This document shows positions 10,089 through 17,705 of a stretch of DNA of 19,400 nt, piece after piece. The translations under genes and the position numbers were made by a program. Origin of the DNA: CAZAQS01 sp964486825 (GTDB taxonomy: Bacteria > Chloroflexota > Anaerolineae > Anaerolineales > UBA4823); contig CAZAQS010000074.1 in assembly GCA_964486825.1 (NCBI GenBank), positions 1-19,400 of the forward strand. Reading direction: 5' to 3'. How positions within the stretch are numbered: the first letter of the stretch is position 1; each line of letters opens with the position of its first letter. The notes below the pieces were generated by a model. It was not told the origin of the DNA. It saw only the letters and a list, made by a program, of their open reading frames with translations, and did not search any database.

Positions 10089-11216
10089 TTAGATAACCCG
10101 GCGGTAGACGCGGTGGTTCTTATATTCCTGGGCGTTGACGTTTTGCAGGTCTTTGCGCATATTGACGGCGGTTTCCGCCACCTGCGTCAGCTCGGCGTGC
10201 ACGAACTGGTATTCGCTGATGGTTTTTTCCATTTCCGAATACAACAGGGCGTTGCCGCCGCGCCCCTGGAATTCCGGCAAGATCCCGGCGCCGTTGAGAG
10301 AAACCCAATCCGTGCGGCGCATCTCCCGGAGCAGGTCGATTAGCCCAAAAGGCAGCAGGCGTCCCTGGATGCGCTGCATGGCGGCGGAGATATCCGGAAA
10401 ACCTAGCACGAAGCCGATCACGTCCTGCTCGTGAGTGATGATCTTAGCCAGGCGCGGGTCGACGACCTGAAGCAGGGTGTCGACCACGTACTGGATCTCG
10501 CGGTCGGTCAGGGGATAGTATTCCCAGTTGTTGACGAAGGTTTGGTTATAGGCCTTCCCGATCGGCCTGGCCCAACGCCGCAGGTCTGCCTTGGTCTTGA
10601 GCTGGAGCACCTGGATGGCGCCCCGAGCCTGCACCCGCTCGGCGATCTTATGGATCCTTTCCGGCATGCGGAAGGTGTTTGTATTGAGATAACAGGAGAC
10701 GAAATCGACCTCTTTTTCGAACCCGGCTGCCTCCGCCAGCCTGGGATAATAAGGGTAGTTATAGTTCATCATATTCATCATCTGGCGGTGCTCGAAGCCT
10801 TCCACCAGCAGCCCGTACCCGTCAAACGGGCTGAGGCCCTTAGGGCCCAGGACGGTATCCAGGCCGCGGGCATGCGACCATTCGAAGACCCGCTCGAAGA
10901 GGCGGTTCGAAATTTCCAGGTCATCCTCGCAATCGAAGAAATAAAATTGCGCCTTGCGAACACCGTGATAGTCGTTGAAGGGCTTGTTTTCGATAGCGGC
11001 TACCCGCCCTACGTCGCGCCCATCCGCCACGGCCAGGAAGAAATCCACCTCTGAATGCTCGAAGAAGGGATGTTTGCGCCGGTTCAATTGGGTCTCCGAA
11101 TCGACCAGCAGCGGTGGCACCCATTGGGGGTGCCCTTTGTATAGCTGGAAAGGCAGGCGGGTGAAGCGGCGGACCTGGTCCTTCTTGGTAGTGTCGATCT
11201 TTTCAATGGTGAGCAT
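10089..11216 (-). CDS. GNAT-like N-acyltransferase
   Basis: The protein is about 375 residues and resembles the large GNAT-fold acyltransferases found in Bacteroidota and Chloroflexota. The C-terminal half carries GAGILPEFQGRGGNALLYSE, with the Q/R-x-x-G-x-G/A acetyl-CoA pyrophosphate loop (FQGRGGNA) near residue 315. The N-terminal half has the GLSPFDGYGLLVEG and NYPYYPRLAEAAGF segments characteristic of this family. The substrate cannot be predicted. A GTG at 11246 lengthens the frame by ten residues, but the ATG at 11216 begins MLTIEKIDTTKKD and has GGAG seven bases upstream, so I chose it. It lies 55 bases downstream of the lactate dehydrogenase gene on the same strand, so co-transcription is likely. 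Confidence 0.82.
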   Translation of the reverse strand: MLTIEKIDTTKKDQVRRFTRLPFQLYKGHPQWVPPLLVDSETQLNRRKHPFFEHSEVDFFLAVADGRDVGRVAAIENKPFNDYHGVRKAQFYFFDCEDDLEISNRLFERVFEWSHARGLDTVLGPKGLSPFDGYGLLVEGFEHRQMMNMMNYNYPYYPRLAEAAGFEKEVDFVSCYLNTNTFRMPERIHKIAERVQARGAIQVLQLKTKADLRRWARPIGKAYNQTFVNNWEYYPLTDREIQYVVDTLLQVVDPRLAKIITHEQDVIGFVLGFPDISAAMQRIQGRLLPFGLIDLLREMRRTDWVSLNGAGILPEFQGRGGNALLYSEMEKTISEYQFVHAELTQVAETAVNMRKDLQNVNAQEYKNHRVYRRVI

Positions 11217-11271
11217 CGGTGGGTCTCCAGGGTGAAGGGTAGTCACAGAGGGGGGTTGAATTGGTTATGAA

Positions 11272-12222
11272 TTATTCCGCCTGGGCGTCGTATTCCTCGA
11301 TTGCCCTGCGGACAACGGTTGCGCTTTTGTTCAACAGGTCCTGCTCCCTCTCATCCAAAGGCAAGGGCAGGGGTGAAAGGACGCCCTCGCCGCCAACCAG
11401 GTAGGGAAGGGCGACGGTCACATCCCTGACCCCGCAGACTTCACCCGTGGGGGCGCATACGGTCAGAATCGAGCGCTGGTCGCGCAGGATGACTTCTACG
11501 ATGCGGGCCAGCGCGCTGCCTACGCCATAATAGGTGGCGCTTTTGCCGCGGATGATGGAATAGGCAGCATCGCGCACCTGGTGCTCGATCTCATCCGTCA
11601 TCGATTCGCATAAATCGAGATGGCGCTCCTGGCAATACAGGCTCAGAGGGATGCCGCCGACTGCCGCCAGCGACCAGGTGAAGACCTCCGAGTCGCCATG
11701 CTCGCCCACCACATAACCGTGGATATGGTGGGGGTCCACGCCCAGGAAGCGTCCCAGCAAGGCCCGGAAGCGGGCGGTGTCCAGGGTCGTGCCGGAGCCC
11801 AGGATACGGTTGGACGGCGCCCCTAACTGCACGGCTTTCCGGGAAACCAGGTGGGTCATCGCATCGACCGGGTTGGTGGTGACCAGCAGGACGGCCTCAG
11901 GAGCGTACTGCAAGATATTGGGGATGATCTGGTCCATCACGGCTGCGTTGCGAGCGAGTAGCTGCAGGCGTGTCTCGCCTGGCTTTTGGTTCGCTCCAGC
12001 CGTGATGACGACCACCCGGCTCCCTTCCAGATCCTGGTAATCACCAGCGCTGACGCGGATCGGGTGGGCAAAGGGTACTGCGTGCAGGATATCATCCGCC
12101 TCTGCCTGGGCGCGCTCCTTATTCAAATCCACCAGCACGATCTCACGCCCAACCCCGCGCATAACCATGGCATACGCAGCGGTCGAGCCCACAAATCCAC
12201 TTCCGATGATACCTACCTTCAT
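11272..12222 (-). CDS. ldh: L-lactate dehydrogenase
   Basis: NAD-dependent interconversion of pyruvate and L-lactate in the cytoplasm. The N-terminal Rossmann motif is GIIGSGFVGS (residues 4-13). The substrate-specificity loop reads AGANQKPGETRLQL with Gln at residue 79 (Gln102 in the classical LDH numbering); malate dehydrogenases have Arg there, so lactate rather than malate is expected. The catalytic Asp and Arg of LDTARFR (148 and 151/153) and the catalytic His of GEHGDSE (175) are present. The length of 316 residues is normal. GGAGGAAATCTA precedes the ATG, a strong ribosome binding site. It is the first gene of an apparent two-gene operon with the GNAT-like gene and is divergent from the NDUFA9-like gene. 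Lactate formation would let a fermenting Anaerolineae-type organism reoxidise NADH. Confidence 0.93.
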   Translation of the reverse strand: MKVGIIGSGFVGSTAAYAMVMRGVGREIVLVDLNKERAQAEADDILHAVPFAHPIRVSAGDYQDLEGSRVVVITAGANQKPGETRLQLLARNAAVMDQIIPNILQYAPEAVLLVTTNPVDAMTHLVSRKAVQLGAPSNRILGSGTTLDTARFRALLGRFLGVDPHHIHGYVVGEHGDSEVFTWSLAAVGGIPLSLYCQERHLDLCESMTDEIEHQVRDAAYSIIRGKSATYYGVGSALARIVEVILRDQRSILTVCAPTGEVCGVRDVTVALPYLVGGEGVLSPLPLPLDEREQDLLNKSATVVRRAIEEYDAQAE

Positions 12223-12477
12223 TAGATTTCCTCCTATTTATTTTCAGGTATGTTGGGAATAAGCCAACCACGAGCCGTAGTCATAGCCAGACAGGCGTGT
12301 GGTTGATCAAATATTACGATATTTTTTCTATCCTGTCTACAGTGGTAGGCAAATCGCCAAAAGAATCATGAGACCCCATGACCTGTCCAACCGTCCATCC
12401 TTTTTACATATATAATAGGCAATGTAGGAAAGTAGCATATGATTTGACTGACCGCCATCAATTCAGGAGGGAATTAG
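12223..12477. other. Divergent intergenic region between ldh and the NDUFA9-like gene
   Basis: This 255-base AT-richer spacer holds the start signals of two divergent genes. On the minus strand TTGCCT and TAGAAA at a 16-base spacing are a weak promoter guess for ldh. On the plus strand a TATAAT lies at 12411-12416. I see no open reading frame of note and no clear operator palindrome. Confidence 0.5.
12411..12416 (+). promoter_or_regulatory. Candidate -10 box of the NDUFA9-like gene
   Basis: An exact TATAAT sits within an AT-rich TTTTTACATATATAATAGG stretch, about 60 bases before the ATG at 12478. No matching -35 box is obvious, so the call rests on the -10 hexamer and its position. Confidence 0.35.
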
Positions 12478-13416
12478 ATGATCCTAATCACTGGCGCATC
12501 TGGTTTTATCGGCAGCCATATCACCCGCCGGCTGGTCAAGGAAAATAAGCCGGTACGAGCCCTGGTGCGCGACCGGCAAAAAGCGGAGAGTGAAGGGCGC
12601 CTGGCGAGATTAAAAATCGACTATGCGCAAGGAGATGTGAACGACCCGGACAGCCTCCGGCAGGCCTTGCAAGGCGCCAGCGCTGTAATCCACCTGGTTG
12701 CCATCGCCATCGAGAAGGTCCCCCGCAGCTATGAGGAGGTCAACTATCAAGGCACGGTTAATATGGTCGAGGCCGCCAAAGCAGCAGGCGTGCGCCGTTT
12801 CATTAACATGTCGCAGCTGGGAGCTGAACCAGACCTGCCCTACCGCTTCCTGGCCTCTAAAGGCAAAGCGCAAGCCTACGTGGCTGCCTCCGGCCTGGAT
12901 TGGACCGCCTTCCGCCCGTCGGTAGTTTGGGGCCCGGAAGATGAGTTCGCCAACACCTTCGCCAGGCTGGTCCCCCTGACGCCTTTGATCTTCCCGATCG
13001 TGGGGGACGAAAACTCAAAATTTCAATCCGTGTGGGTGGAAGATGTTGTGACCTGCTATGTAAAAGCCTTGGAGGACGAAGAGACCATCGGGAAGGAGTT
13101 CGAGCTGGGCGGACCGGAAATCCTGACGCTGGAAGAGATCGAGCGGCGCACGTTACGGGCGATCGGGGCGCGCCGCTTGATGATACGCTTCCCGATGCCG
13201 GTGCTTAGGCTCGTGGTGGCTCTGCTCGAGAAGCTGCTCCCCAACCCGCCGGTCACGCGTAGCCTGCTCGAGCTGCTGGCAGTGAGCAACGTTACCCAGA
13301 ATAACGCCATCTCCCGTTTCGTCGAGTACCCACTGCCCTTCACGGTGGAAAATATCGCTCCTTATATGCGTGAGTTTCGAGTCAGGGACACCTTGAACCA
13401 GTTCCTGGGAAAATAA
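12478..13416 (+). CDS. NDUFA9-like atypical short-chain dehydrogenase / NAD-dependent epimerase
   Basis: The 312-residue protein begins ILITGASGFIGSHITRRLV, the TGxxGFIG dinucleotide-binding motif of extended/atypical SDRs. It keeps VIHLVAIAIE, NYQGTVNMVEAAKAAGVRRF and the FRPSVVWGPEDEF segment typical of the NDUFA9-like (complex I 39-kDa subunit) subgroup. The canonical YxxxK catalytic pair is not clearly kept (the region reads YRFLASKGKAQAY), as is common in this subgroup, where the fold can bind NAD(P) without acting as a classical epimerase. The function is therefore nucleotide-binding and uncertain; quinone biosynthesis or respiratory-complex roles are known for relatives. AGGAGGGAATTAG precedes the ATG. 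It converges on the methyltransferase gene with 13 bases between the stops. Confidence 0.87.
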   Translation: MILITGASGFIGSHITRRLVKENKPVRALVRDRQKAESEGRLARLKIDYAQGDVNDPDSLRQALQGASAVIHLVAIAIEKVPRSYEEVNYQGTVNMVEAAKAAGVRRFINMSQLGAEPDLPYRFLASKGKAQAYVAASGLDWTAFRPSVVWGPEDEFANTFARLVPLTPLIFPIVGDENSKFQSVWVEDVVTCYVKALEDEETIGKEFELGGPEILTLEEIERRTLRAIGARRLMIRFPMPVLRLVVALLEKLLPNPPVTRSLLELLAVSNVTQNNAISRFVEYPLPFTVENIAPYMREFRVRDTLNQFLGK

Positions 13417-13442
13417 GCCAGTTCCCGGTTTATTCTACTTTT
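13405..13442 (+). terminator. Probable terminator of the NDUFA9-like gene
   Basis: CTGGGAA (13405-13411) pairs with TTCCCGG (13422-13428), seven pairs including one G-T, with a loop that contains the stop codon. A T-rich run TTTATTCTACTTTTT follows. The stem starts inside the last codons and the T-run overlaps the end of the convergent methyltransferase gene. Confidence 0.5.
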
Positions 13443-14236
13443 TGCACTCTGAGTAGCAAGGCGCCAATGCGCTGGTACTTATAATCTATCATTTTGTCTT
13501 TGACAATCCGGTTCAATCCGTAACGGTGACTTTCTGTAAGGACATCTGGGTTGAATACCATGTTGAGAACGGAAAGGTCCTGTCCTAATTTCTCCTGTAT
13601 CCGCAATTCGTCGAGAACCAGGCGAGCATAATTCTTTGGGGTGGCCAAAAAATGCTTGAGTTTAAACTTATATGGAATGACAGGATAAAGGATATCGAAC
13701 ACCAGCGCCGTGAGGATCTTCTTTAAACCACCATTAGAGGGAAAAGGCACATCAATGGCATGCAGCATTTCTCCTCCCGGTTTCAGCAAGACATCCATAT
13801 GCCTCCAAACGCTGGGAGAAAGCGCGTAAGGAACGTGTTCGAGGGTCGAAGCACTGTAGATCAAATCAAAATAGTTTAGTGGCAGAGAAGAATTGGCCGG
13901 ATCTCCCAATCTTTCCAACACAAACCTTACCTCTGGATGGCAAGCAATATAATCTTGAGGGGAGGCCTGGCGAGCCCAAAAGGGGTCATTGCTATAGAGC
14001 CCGAAATCATCGGCTACCCAAAGCTCGCAATTATACATCTCCTGAATATGAAGGGGTAAGGGAGAATATGCTGCCCCGACATCCAATACTTTCTCCCCCG
14101 GCTGCCAGTCACGAGAGGAGAGAATCCAGGGATATTCAAAACCTTTAAGGCTGAAATCGGCTCGAAAAAGCTCTTGCTGTTTGTAGGGGTAAAGCCGGGT
14201 TAGATCGGCCAGGGAGGCTTCTATGAGTCGATACAT
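13430..14236 (-). CDS. SAM-dependent class I methyltransferase
   Basis: The 268-residue protein carries KVLDVGAAYSPLPLHI near residues 49-64, motif I of Rossmann-fold methyltransferases, and NYFDLIYSASTLEHVPY near 121-137, the acidic/LEHV motif of the same fold. LLKPGGEMLHAID fits the post-motif region. The substrate is unknown; relatives with this arrangement often sit in polysaccharide or lipid glycosylation clusters, but no such neighbours occur here. The start ATG at 14236 has GAGAGG six bases upstream. Two sampled 60-base lines of this gene have 42-45% GC by hand count, against about 62-65% in lines of the flanking NDUFA9-like and glycosylase genes, which suggests recent acquisition. Confidence 0.8.
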   Translation of the reverse strand: MYRLIEASLADLTRLYPYKQQELFRADFSLKGFEYPWILSSRDWQPGEKVLDVGAAYSPLPLHIQEMYNCELWVADDFGLYSNDPFWARQASPQDYIACHPEVRFVLERLGDPANSSLPLNYFDLIYSASTLEHVPYALSPSVWRHMDVLLKPGGEMLHAIDVPFPSNGGLKKILTALVFDILYPVIPYKFKLKHFLATPKNYARLVLDELRIQEKLGQDLSVLNMVFNPDVLTESHRYGLNRIVKDKMIDYKYQRIGALLLRVQKVE

Positions 14237-14441
14237 TGGGAACCTCTCGTTTCAGGTATAGGATCGGGTTCATTCGGGCTTTAGTTCGGGTCCTATCATA
14301 CTTGATTTTTCCCAACCTACCACAATAAAAGGTCCAGCTATCCAGAAAAGTCAATCGTATTCCTGTTTTATAATAGCATATAGAGCACTTTCCTGCGCAA
14401 GTACCCATTCAAACTTTTACTTACTTTTCGGCAATCCCCTA

Positions 14442-14447
14442 TATAAT
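14442..14447 (+). promoter_or_regulatory. Candidate -10 box of the glycosylase operon
   Basis: An exact TATAAT within CCCCTATATAATATTTTG, 41 bases before the ATG at 14488. The best -35 (TTACTT) is weak in match and spacing. The rest of the 251-base divergent spacer back to the methyltransferase gene is AT-rich, with a TATGAT on the minus strand near 14300 that could serve the methyltransferase gene. Confidence 0.45.
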
Positions 14448-14487
14448 ATTTTGACAGGCCATTATACGGCCAACGTACAGGAGAAAG

Positions 14488-15297
14488 ATGCCCGAGCTTC
14501 CAGAGATCTATTCCAGAGCAAAAGAGATGAACCAAGAGCTTGTGGGCAGGACCATCAGCAAAGTACAGGTTCTGCAGCCGAAATGCCTGAACACGGGCGA
14601 GGATGAATTTCGGGAGGCGCTTACCTCTGCCATCATCCAGGAGGTCGATTACCGCGGGAAATGGATCCGGGTGAGGACGGACCGCGGCTGGTTGCTGCTC
14701 AACCTGGGCATGGGCGGGGAAATCCTTCTCACGAGCCGCGACCGCCTGCCTGAGAAGCACCGCCTGGTATTCGACTTCCAGGACGGCGCCTGCTTGGCGG
14801 TTAACTTCTGGTGGTTCGGGTACGCCCATTATGCCCCTCTGAACGGCCTGGAGGTGCATGCCGCGACTGCCAAACTGGGTCCAAATGCGATCGATCTCTC
14901 CCGCGAGGATCTGCACAGGATGCTGAGAGGGCAGCGGGGAGGCCTCAAGGTATTTCTGCTCAACCAATCCAAGATCGCCGGCATCGGCAATGCCTACATC
15001 CATGATATCCTTTTCCTGGCCGGACTGCACCCCAAGAGGAAAATCGATCGTCTCTCCTCCGGTCAAATCGATGCGCTGGCTATGGCCATCGATCAAGGTT
15101 TGAGGCCAAGCATCGAAAAGGGAGGCGCTTTTTACGAGACCAACCTGTACGGAGAAAAAGGCGGGTTCACAATGGAGAACATTCTGGTCGGTTACCGGGA
15201 AGGACAACCGTGCCCGACCTGCCGTACGCCGATCGAGAAAATCAAGACGGGCAGCACCAGCAGCTTCATTTGCCCGGCCTGCCAGCCATTGGATTGA
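14488..15297 (+). CDS. Fpg/Nei-family DNA glycosylase, atypical
   Basis: The 269-residue protein starts MPELPEIYSRAKEM; after Met removal, Pro would be the Schiff-base nucleophile and Glu the proton donor of Fpg/Nei base-excision glycosylases. RGKWI (residues 56-60) fits the conserved Lys, LNLGMGGE the Met intercalation loop, QSKIAGIGNAYIHDILF (160-176) the helix-two-turn-helix, and CPTC...CPAC (242-265, 16 residues between pairs) the zinc finger. Two conserved positions differ: the DPRRFG segment of E. coli Fpg is NFWWFG here, and the zinc-finger Arg (five residues before the third Cys) is Thr257. It probably belongs to a separate Fpg/Nei subfamily and its lesion specificity may not be 8-oxoguanine. 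AGGAGAAAG precedes the ATG. It is 27 bases upstream of the repeat-protein gene and likely co-transcribed with it. Confidence 0.88.
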   Translation: MPELPEIYSRAKEMNQELVGRTISKVQVLQPKCLNTGEDEFREALTSAIIQEVDYRGKWIRVRTDRGWLLLNLGMGGEILLTSRDRLPEKHRLVFDFQDGACLAVNFWWFGYAHYAPLNGLEVHAATAKLGPNAIDLSREDLHRMLRGQRGGLKVFLLNQSKIAGIGNAYIHDILFLAGLHPKRKIDRLSSGQIDALAMAIDQGLRPSIEKGGAFYETNLYGEKGGFTMENILVGYREGQPCPTCRTPIEKIKTGSTSSFICPACQPLD

Positions 15298-15324
15298 AGT
15301 AGCCAATCAAGGAGAGGAATCTGC

Positions 15325-15786
15325 ATGAACAAAGTCTACCGCCACAAACCGTTAGCCAGGGATGAATTTATCGGAAGAGTGGACGAAAACGGCAAAGTCT
15401 TCCAGCGCCGCTTAGGTCCCGGGCGGATGGTAGGCTATGTAGACCTGGAGACCGGCAAAGTATACGAAAAGCGCCTGGGCCCTAAGAAGAATCTCGGGCG
15501 GGTAGATTTGAAATCGGGCGAAGTTTTCCTGTCCAAGCTGGGGCCGGATGAGTACATCGGCAAGGTGCAGAGGGACGGAAAATGCTATTACCACAAGAGC
15601 CTTGCTAAGGACGATTACGTTGGAAAGATCACCGATATGACCTCCCTGGCACATGGTGGGGCGGGCTACTTGCTGCTGATCTTACCAAAGATCGAGCATG
15701 TCAAAGACATAGCCGCCCAAAGAGCAGAACAAAAGAAGGCTAAAGAGGAGCTGGAAGATAACCTGGATGGGTTAGAGACCGCCTGA
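15325..15786 (+). CDS. Hypothetical protein built of tandem ~21-residue beta-type repeats
   Basis: The 153-residue protein is not assigned to a named function. Residues 15-103 are four full and one partial copy of a unit about 21 residues long: FIGRVDENGKVFQRRLGP, MVGYVDLETGKVYEKRLGP, NLGRVDLKSGEVFLSKLGP, YIGKVQRDGKCYYHKSL, and YVGKITD. Each has the pattern hydrophobic-G-x-V-x-x-x-(x)-G-x-V-[FY], which predicts short paired beta strands as in MORN-like or beta-flower folds. A hydrophobic segment (GGAGYLLLILP, 111-121) and a highly charged Lys/Glu-rich helix to the C terminus follow. There is no signal peptide. AAGGAGAGG lies before the ATG and the gene follows the Fpg/Nei gene by 27 bases. 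A scaffold or binding role is a guess only. Confidence 0.75.
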   Translation: MNKVYRHKPLARDEFIGRVDENGKVFQRRLGPGRMVGYVDLETGKVYEKRLGPKKNLGRVDLKSGEVFLSKLGPDEYIGKVQRDGKCYYHKSLAKDDYVGKITDMTSLAHGGAGYLLLILPKIEHVKDIAAQRAEQKKAKEELEDNLDGLETA

Positions 15787-15815
15787 AGCGCCAGCCGGAT
15801 ACTACCCAACATGTG

Positions 15816-15848
15816 ATGCCGCCTCTAACGATTAGCTCTAGGCGGCAT
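15816..15848. terminator. Hairpin between convergent genes, probable bidirectional terminator
   Basis: ATGCCGCCT (15816-15824) and AGGCGGCAT (15840-15848) form a perfect nine-pair stem with a 15-base loop that itself contains CTAA-CGA-TTAG. It fills the 69-base gap between the end of the repeat-protein gene and the end of the ABC-F gene. The T-run after it is modest on either strand. Confidence 0.6.
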
Positions 15849-15855
15849 ATTCATT

Positions 15856-17502
15856 TCAAGCCTGGTAGCCAGACGCAACATAATCGCTGTAGCCTCCCAG
15901 GAACTCGCTAATACGTCCCTGGTCCAGCACCAGCAGGCGCTGCACGGTGCGGTCCAGGAAATAGCGGTCGTGCGAGATCACCAACACGGTACCGTCGAAA
16001 TCCTCCAAGGCGTTTTCGAGCACCTCCGCAGAGGTGATGTCCAGGTTGTTGGTTGGCTCGTCTAGCAGCAGGAAGTTAGCTCCCGAGAGCACCAGCAGCG
16101 CCAATTGCAGGCGGCTGCGCTCGCCGCCGGAAAGCTCTCCGATCCACTGCGATACCTGGCGGTAGCTGAACTGGTAACGCATCAGGAAAGCAACGGCGTT
16201 CGACTCGCTCATCGTACCGGCGTAGCGAACGGCTTCCAGAGGTGTCATATTGGAATCCAGAGTCTCGTGCTCCTGCGAATAATAGCCTACTTTTACGCTG
16301 GGTCCCAGGACGATCTCTCCGGCGTCGGGCTTTTCGAGGCCCAAGACCAACCGCAGCAGGACAGACTTACCGGCCCCATTCGGCCCGATCAAACCCACAC
16401 GCTCGCCATGCCAGATCAAAAGGTCCAACTCTTCCAGGACTGCGTTCCGTACGTAGCGGTTGGAGAACGATTTGCGTAACCTGGAGATCTCCAAGACCTT
16501 ATTCGAGCCACGCCAACCATTGAGTTGCAGATCCATGCGCTTGCGCTCCAGGACAGGTCGCTCGATGCGTTCCATGCGGTCCAGCCGGCCCTGGATGGTC
16601 TTAGCCCGCCTGGCGAAGTCTTCGTTGTCGTATACCCTGCCCCACATTGCGTAGCGCTTGATAACCGTCTCCAGGCGCTGGATCTCGCGTTGCTGGACGC
16701 GGTATAGCTCGTCCTGGCGCGCCAGGCGGATCTCCTTATCGACGATATAGCTGGAATAATCACCCTGGAACATGCTGAGTTTACCGTCCTCCAGCTCGGC
16801 GATATGGGTCACCACTGCATCGAGCAGGTAGCGGTCGTGCGAGATGATGACGACCGGGCCGGGATATTCGTTGACCAGGCGCTCCAGGTAGGCTTTGCCG
16901 GAAAGGTCCAGGTGGTTGTCAGGCTCGTCCAGCAGCAGCACTTCCGGGCGGGAGAGCAGCAGGCGCGCCAGGCCAACCAGCTTCTTCTGGCCCCCGCTGA
17001 GCGTACCCACTGGCTTATCGAAGTCCGCACCCTCAAGGCCTAAACCCTTTAGCAACCCCCGCACCCGCTCAGGGTAGCCCTCGCCCCCCAAAGCCAGGTA
17101 CTCCTCCAGGTAGCGCTCTTGCAGGGAGAGCGCCCGCTGGAGCTGCTGTGGATTGTTGTAGACACGCGGCTCGCCCAGGCTAACCTCCACCTGCTCCAAC
17201 CCGGCTTCCAGTTCAGCGATGCGCGGGTTACCCGCCAGGGCGATGGACAGGGCGGTCTGATTTGGCTCGAAGTCCGGCTCCTGGGGAAGGTAGCCCACCG
17301 TTACCCCTTTGGCGCGTGTGAGCGAACCGCCTGGTTCAGGGGTCAGCTCGCCGGTGACCAGTCTCAAGAGGGAAGATTTCCCAGCCCCATTCGGCCCGAT
17401 CAGGCCGATCACCTGGCCATCCTGGACCTCCCAGTTGAGATCTTGGAAGATCGTCCGGGCGCCTAAGACAAGTTTTACGTTCGAAAGTCGGATGCGGATC
17501 AT
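15856..17502 (-). CDS. ABC-F family ATPase (ribosome-associated)
   Basis: The 548-residue soluble protein has two ABC ATPase domains and no membrane segment, the ABC-F layout. Domain 1 has Walker A GPNGAGKSS (36-44), signature LSGGQ (168-172) and LLLDEPDNHLDL. A charged linker of about 75 residues (about 255-330) follows. Domain 2 has GPNGAGKS (373-380), signature LSGGERSRLQLALL and LLLDEPTNNLDI. ABC-F proteins bind the ribosomal E site, and the linker reaches toward the P-site tRNA; they either help stalled translation or give resistance to ribosome-targeting antibiotics. Sequence alone does not decide between these roles, but the leader region upstream with its terminator points to inducible, possibly antibiotic-responsive expression. 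AAGGAG four bases before the ATG at 17502 sets the start. It converges on the repeat-protein gene. Confidence 0.92.
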   Translation of the reverse strand: MIRIRLSNVKLVLGARTIFQDLNWEVQDGQVIGLIGPNGAGKSSLLRLVTGELTPEPGGSLTRAKGVTVGYLPQEPDFEPNQTALSIALAGNPRIAELEAGLEQVEVSLGEPRVYNNPQQLQRALSLQERYLEEYLALGGEGYPERVRGLLKGLGLEGADFDKPVGTLSGGQKKLVGLARLLLSRPEVLLLDEPDNHLDLSGKAYLERLVNEYPGPVVIISHDRYLLDAVVTHIAELEDGKLSMFQGDYSSYIVDKEIRLARQDELYRVQQREIQRLETVIKRYAMWGRVYDNEDFARRAKTIQGRLDRMERIERPVLERKRMDLQLNGWRGSNKVLEISRLRKSFSNRYVRNAVLEELDLLIWHGERVGLIGPNGAGKSVLLRLVLGLEKPDAGEIVLGPSVKVGYYSQEHETLDSNMTPLEAVRYAGTMSESNAVAFLMRYQFSYRQVSQWIGELSGGERSRLQLALLVLSGANFLLLDEPTNNLDITSAEVLENALEDFDGTVLVISHDRYFLDRTVQRLLVLDQGRISEFLGGYSDYVASGYQA

Positions 17503-17520
17503 GGCACTCCTTGTAATGAT

Positions 17521-17553
17521 AACAACATAAAAGCCGCAGGAGGCCTGCGGCTT
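17521..17553 (-). terminator. Intrinsic terminator in the ABC-F mRNA leader (attenuator)
   Basis: The minus strand reads AAGCCGCAGG-CCT-CCTGCGGCTT followed by TTATGTTGTTAT: a perfect ten-pair GC-rich stem with a three-base loop and a U-rich tail. It ends 28 bases before the ABC-F ATG and just ahead of its ribosome binding site, with a leader ORF upstream, which is the layout of a transcription attenuator. Its 5' arm can alternatively pair with CCTGCAGC (plus-strand 17605-17612). It could also simply end transcripts of the MNT gene. Confidence 0.7.
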
Positions 17554-17591
17554 AGTGTAATAGCGGGTTAAGTCTTAATGAATAGCTACGA

Positions 17592-17696
17592 TCAATACCA
17601 CCGGGCTGCAGGCGCGATTCGAGGACGGGGGGTGATGGTTCCCGAGATAACACCGATGCATAGCATCGCCTGGCCGGGTAGGTCAACGTAAATCAT
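17592..17696 (-). CDS. Putative 34-residue leader peptide of the ABC-F gene
   Basis: The frame begins ATG ATT TAC GTT GAC and ends ...CGG TGG TAT TGA, giving MIYVDLPGQAMLCIGVISG and then TITPRPRIAPAARWY. The ATG is only nine bases after the TATAAT of the promoter at 17706-17714, so the mRNA would start within a few bases of the ATG (almost leaderless). Residues 24-26 are Arg-Pro-Arg, a +X+ motif of the kind at which macrolide-bound ribosomes stall in ErmDL-type leaders (established for those, inferred here). The ORF covers a small hairpin (17654-17668) and the segments CAGGCG (17667-17672 region, minus strand) and CGCCTGCAGC (17605-17614) that can pair with each other; the second can also pair with the terminator's 5' arm. 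No similarity to a named leader was recognised. Confidence 0.5.
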   Translation of the reverse strand: MIYVDLPGQAMLCIGVISGTITPRPRIAPAARWY

Positions 17697-17705
17697 AGCG
17701 GGTGG

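Noticed and set aside
14451..14456. TTGACA just before the glycosylase gene
   Set aside because: No -10 hexamer lies 16-18 bases downstream; it overlaps the region just after a better TATAAT and looks coincidental.
14368..15306. 312-codon antisense ORF covering the Fpg/Nei gene
   Set aside because: The plus strand carries clear glycosylase motifs and a ribosome binding site; the antisense translation shows no family and has no start signals.
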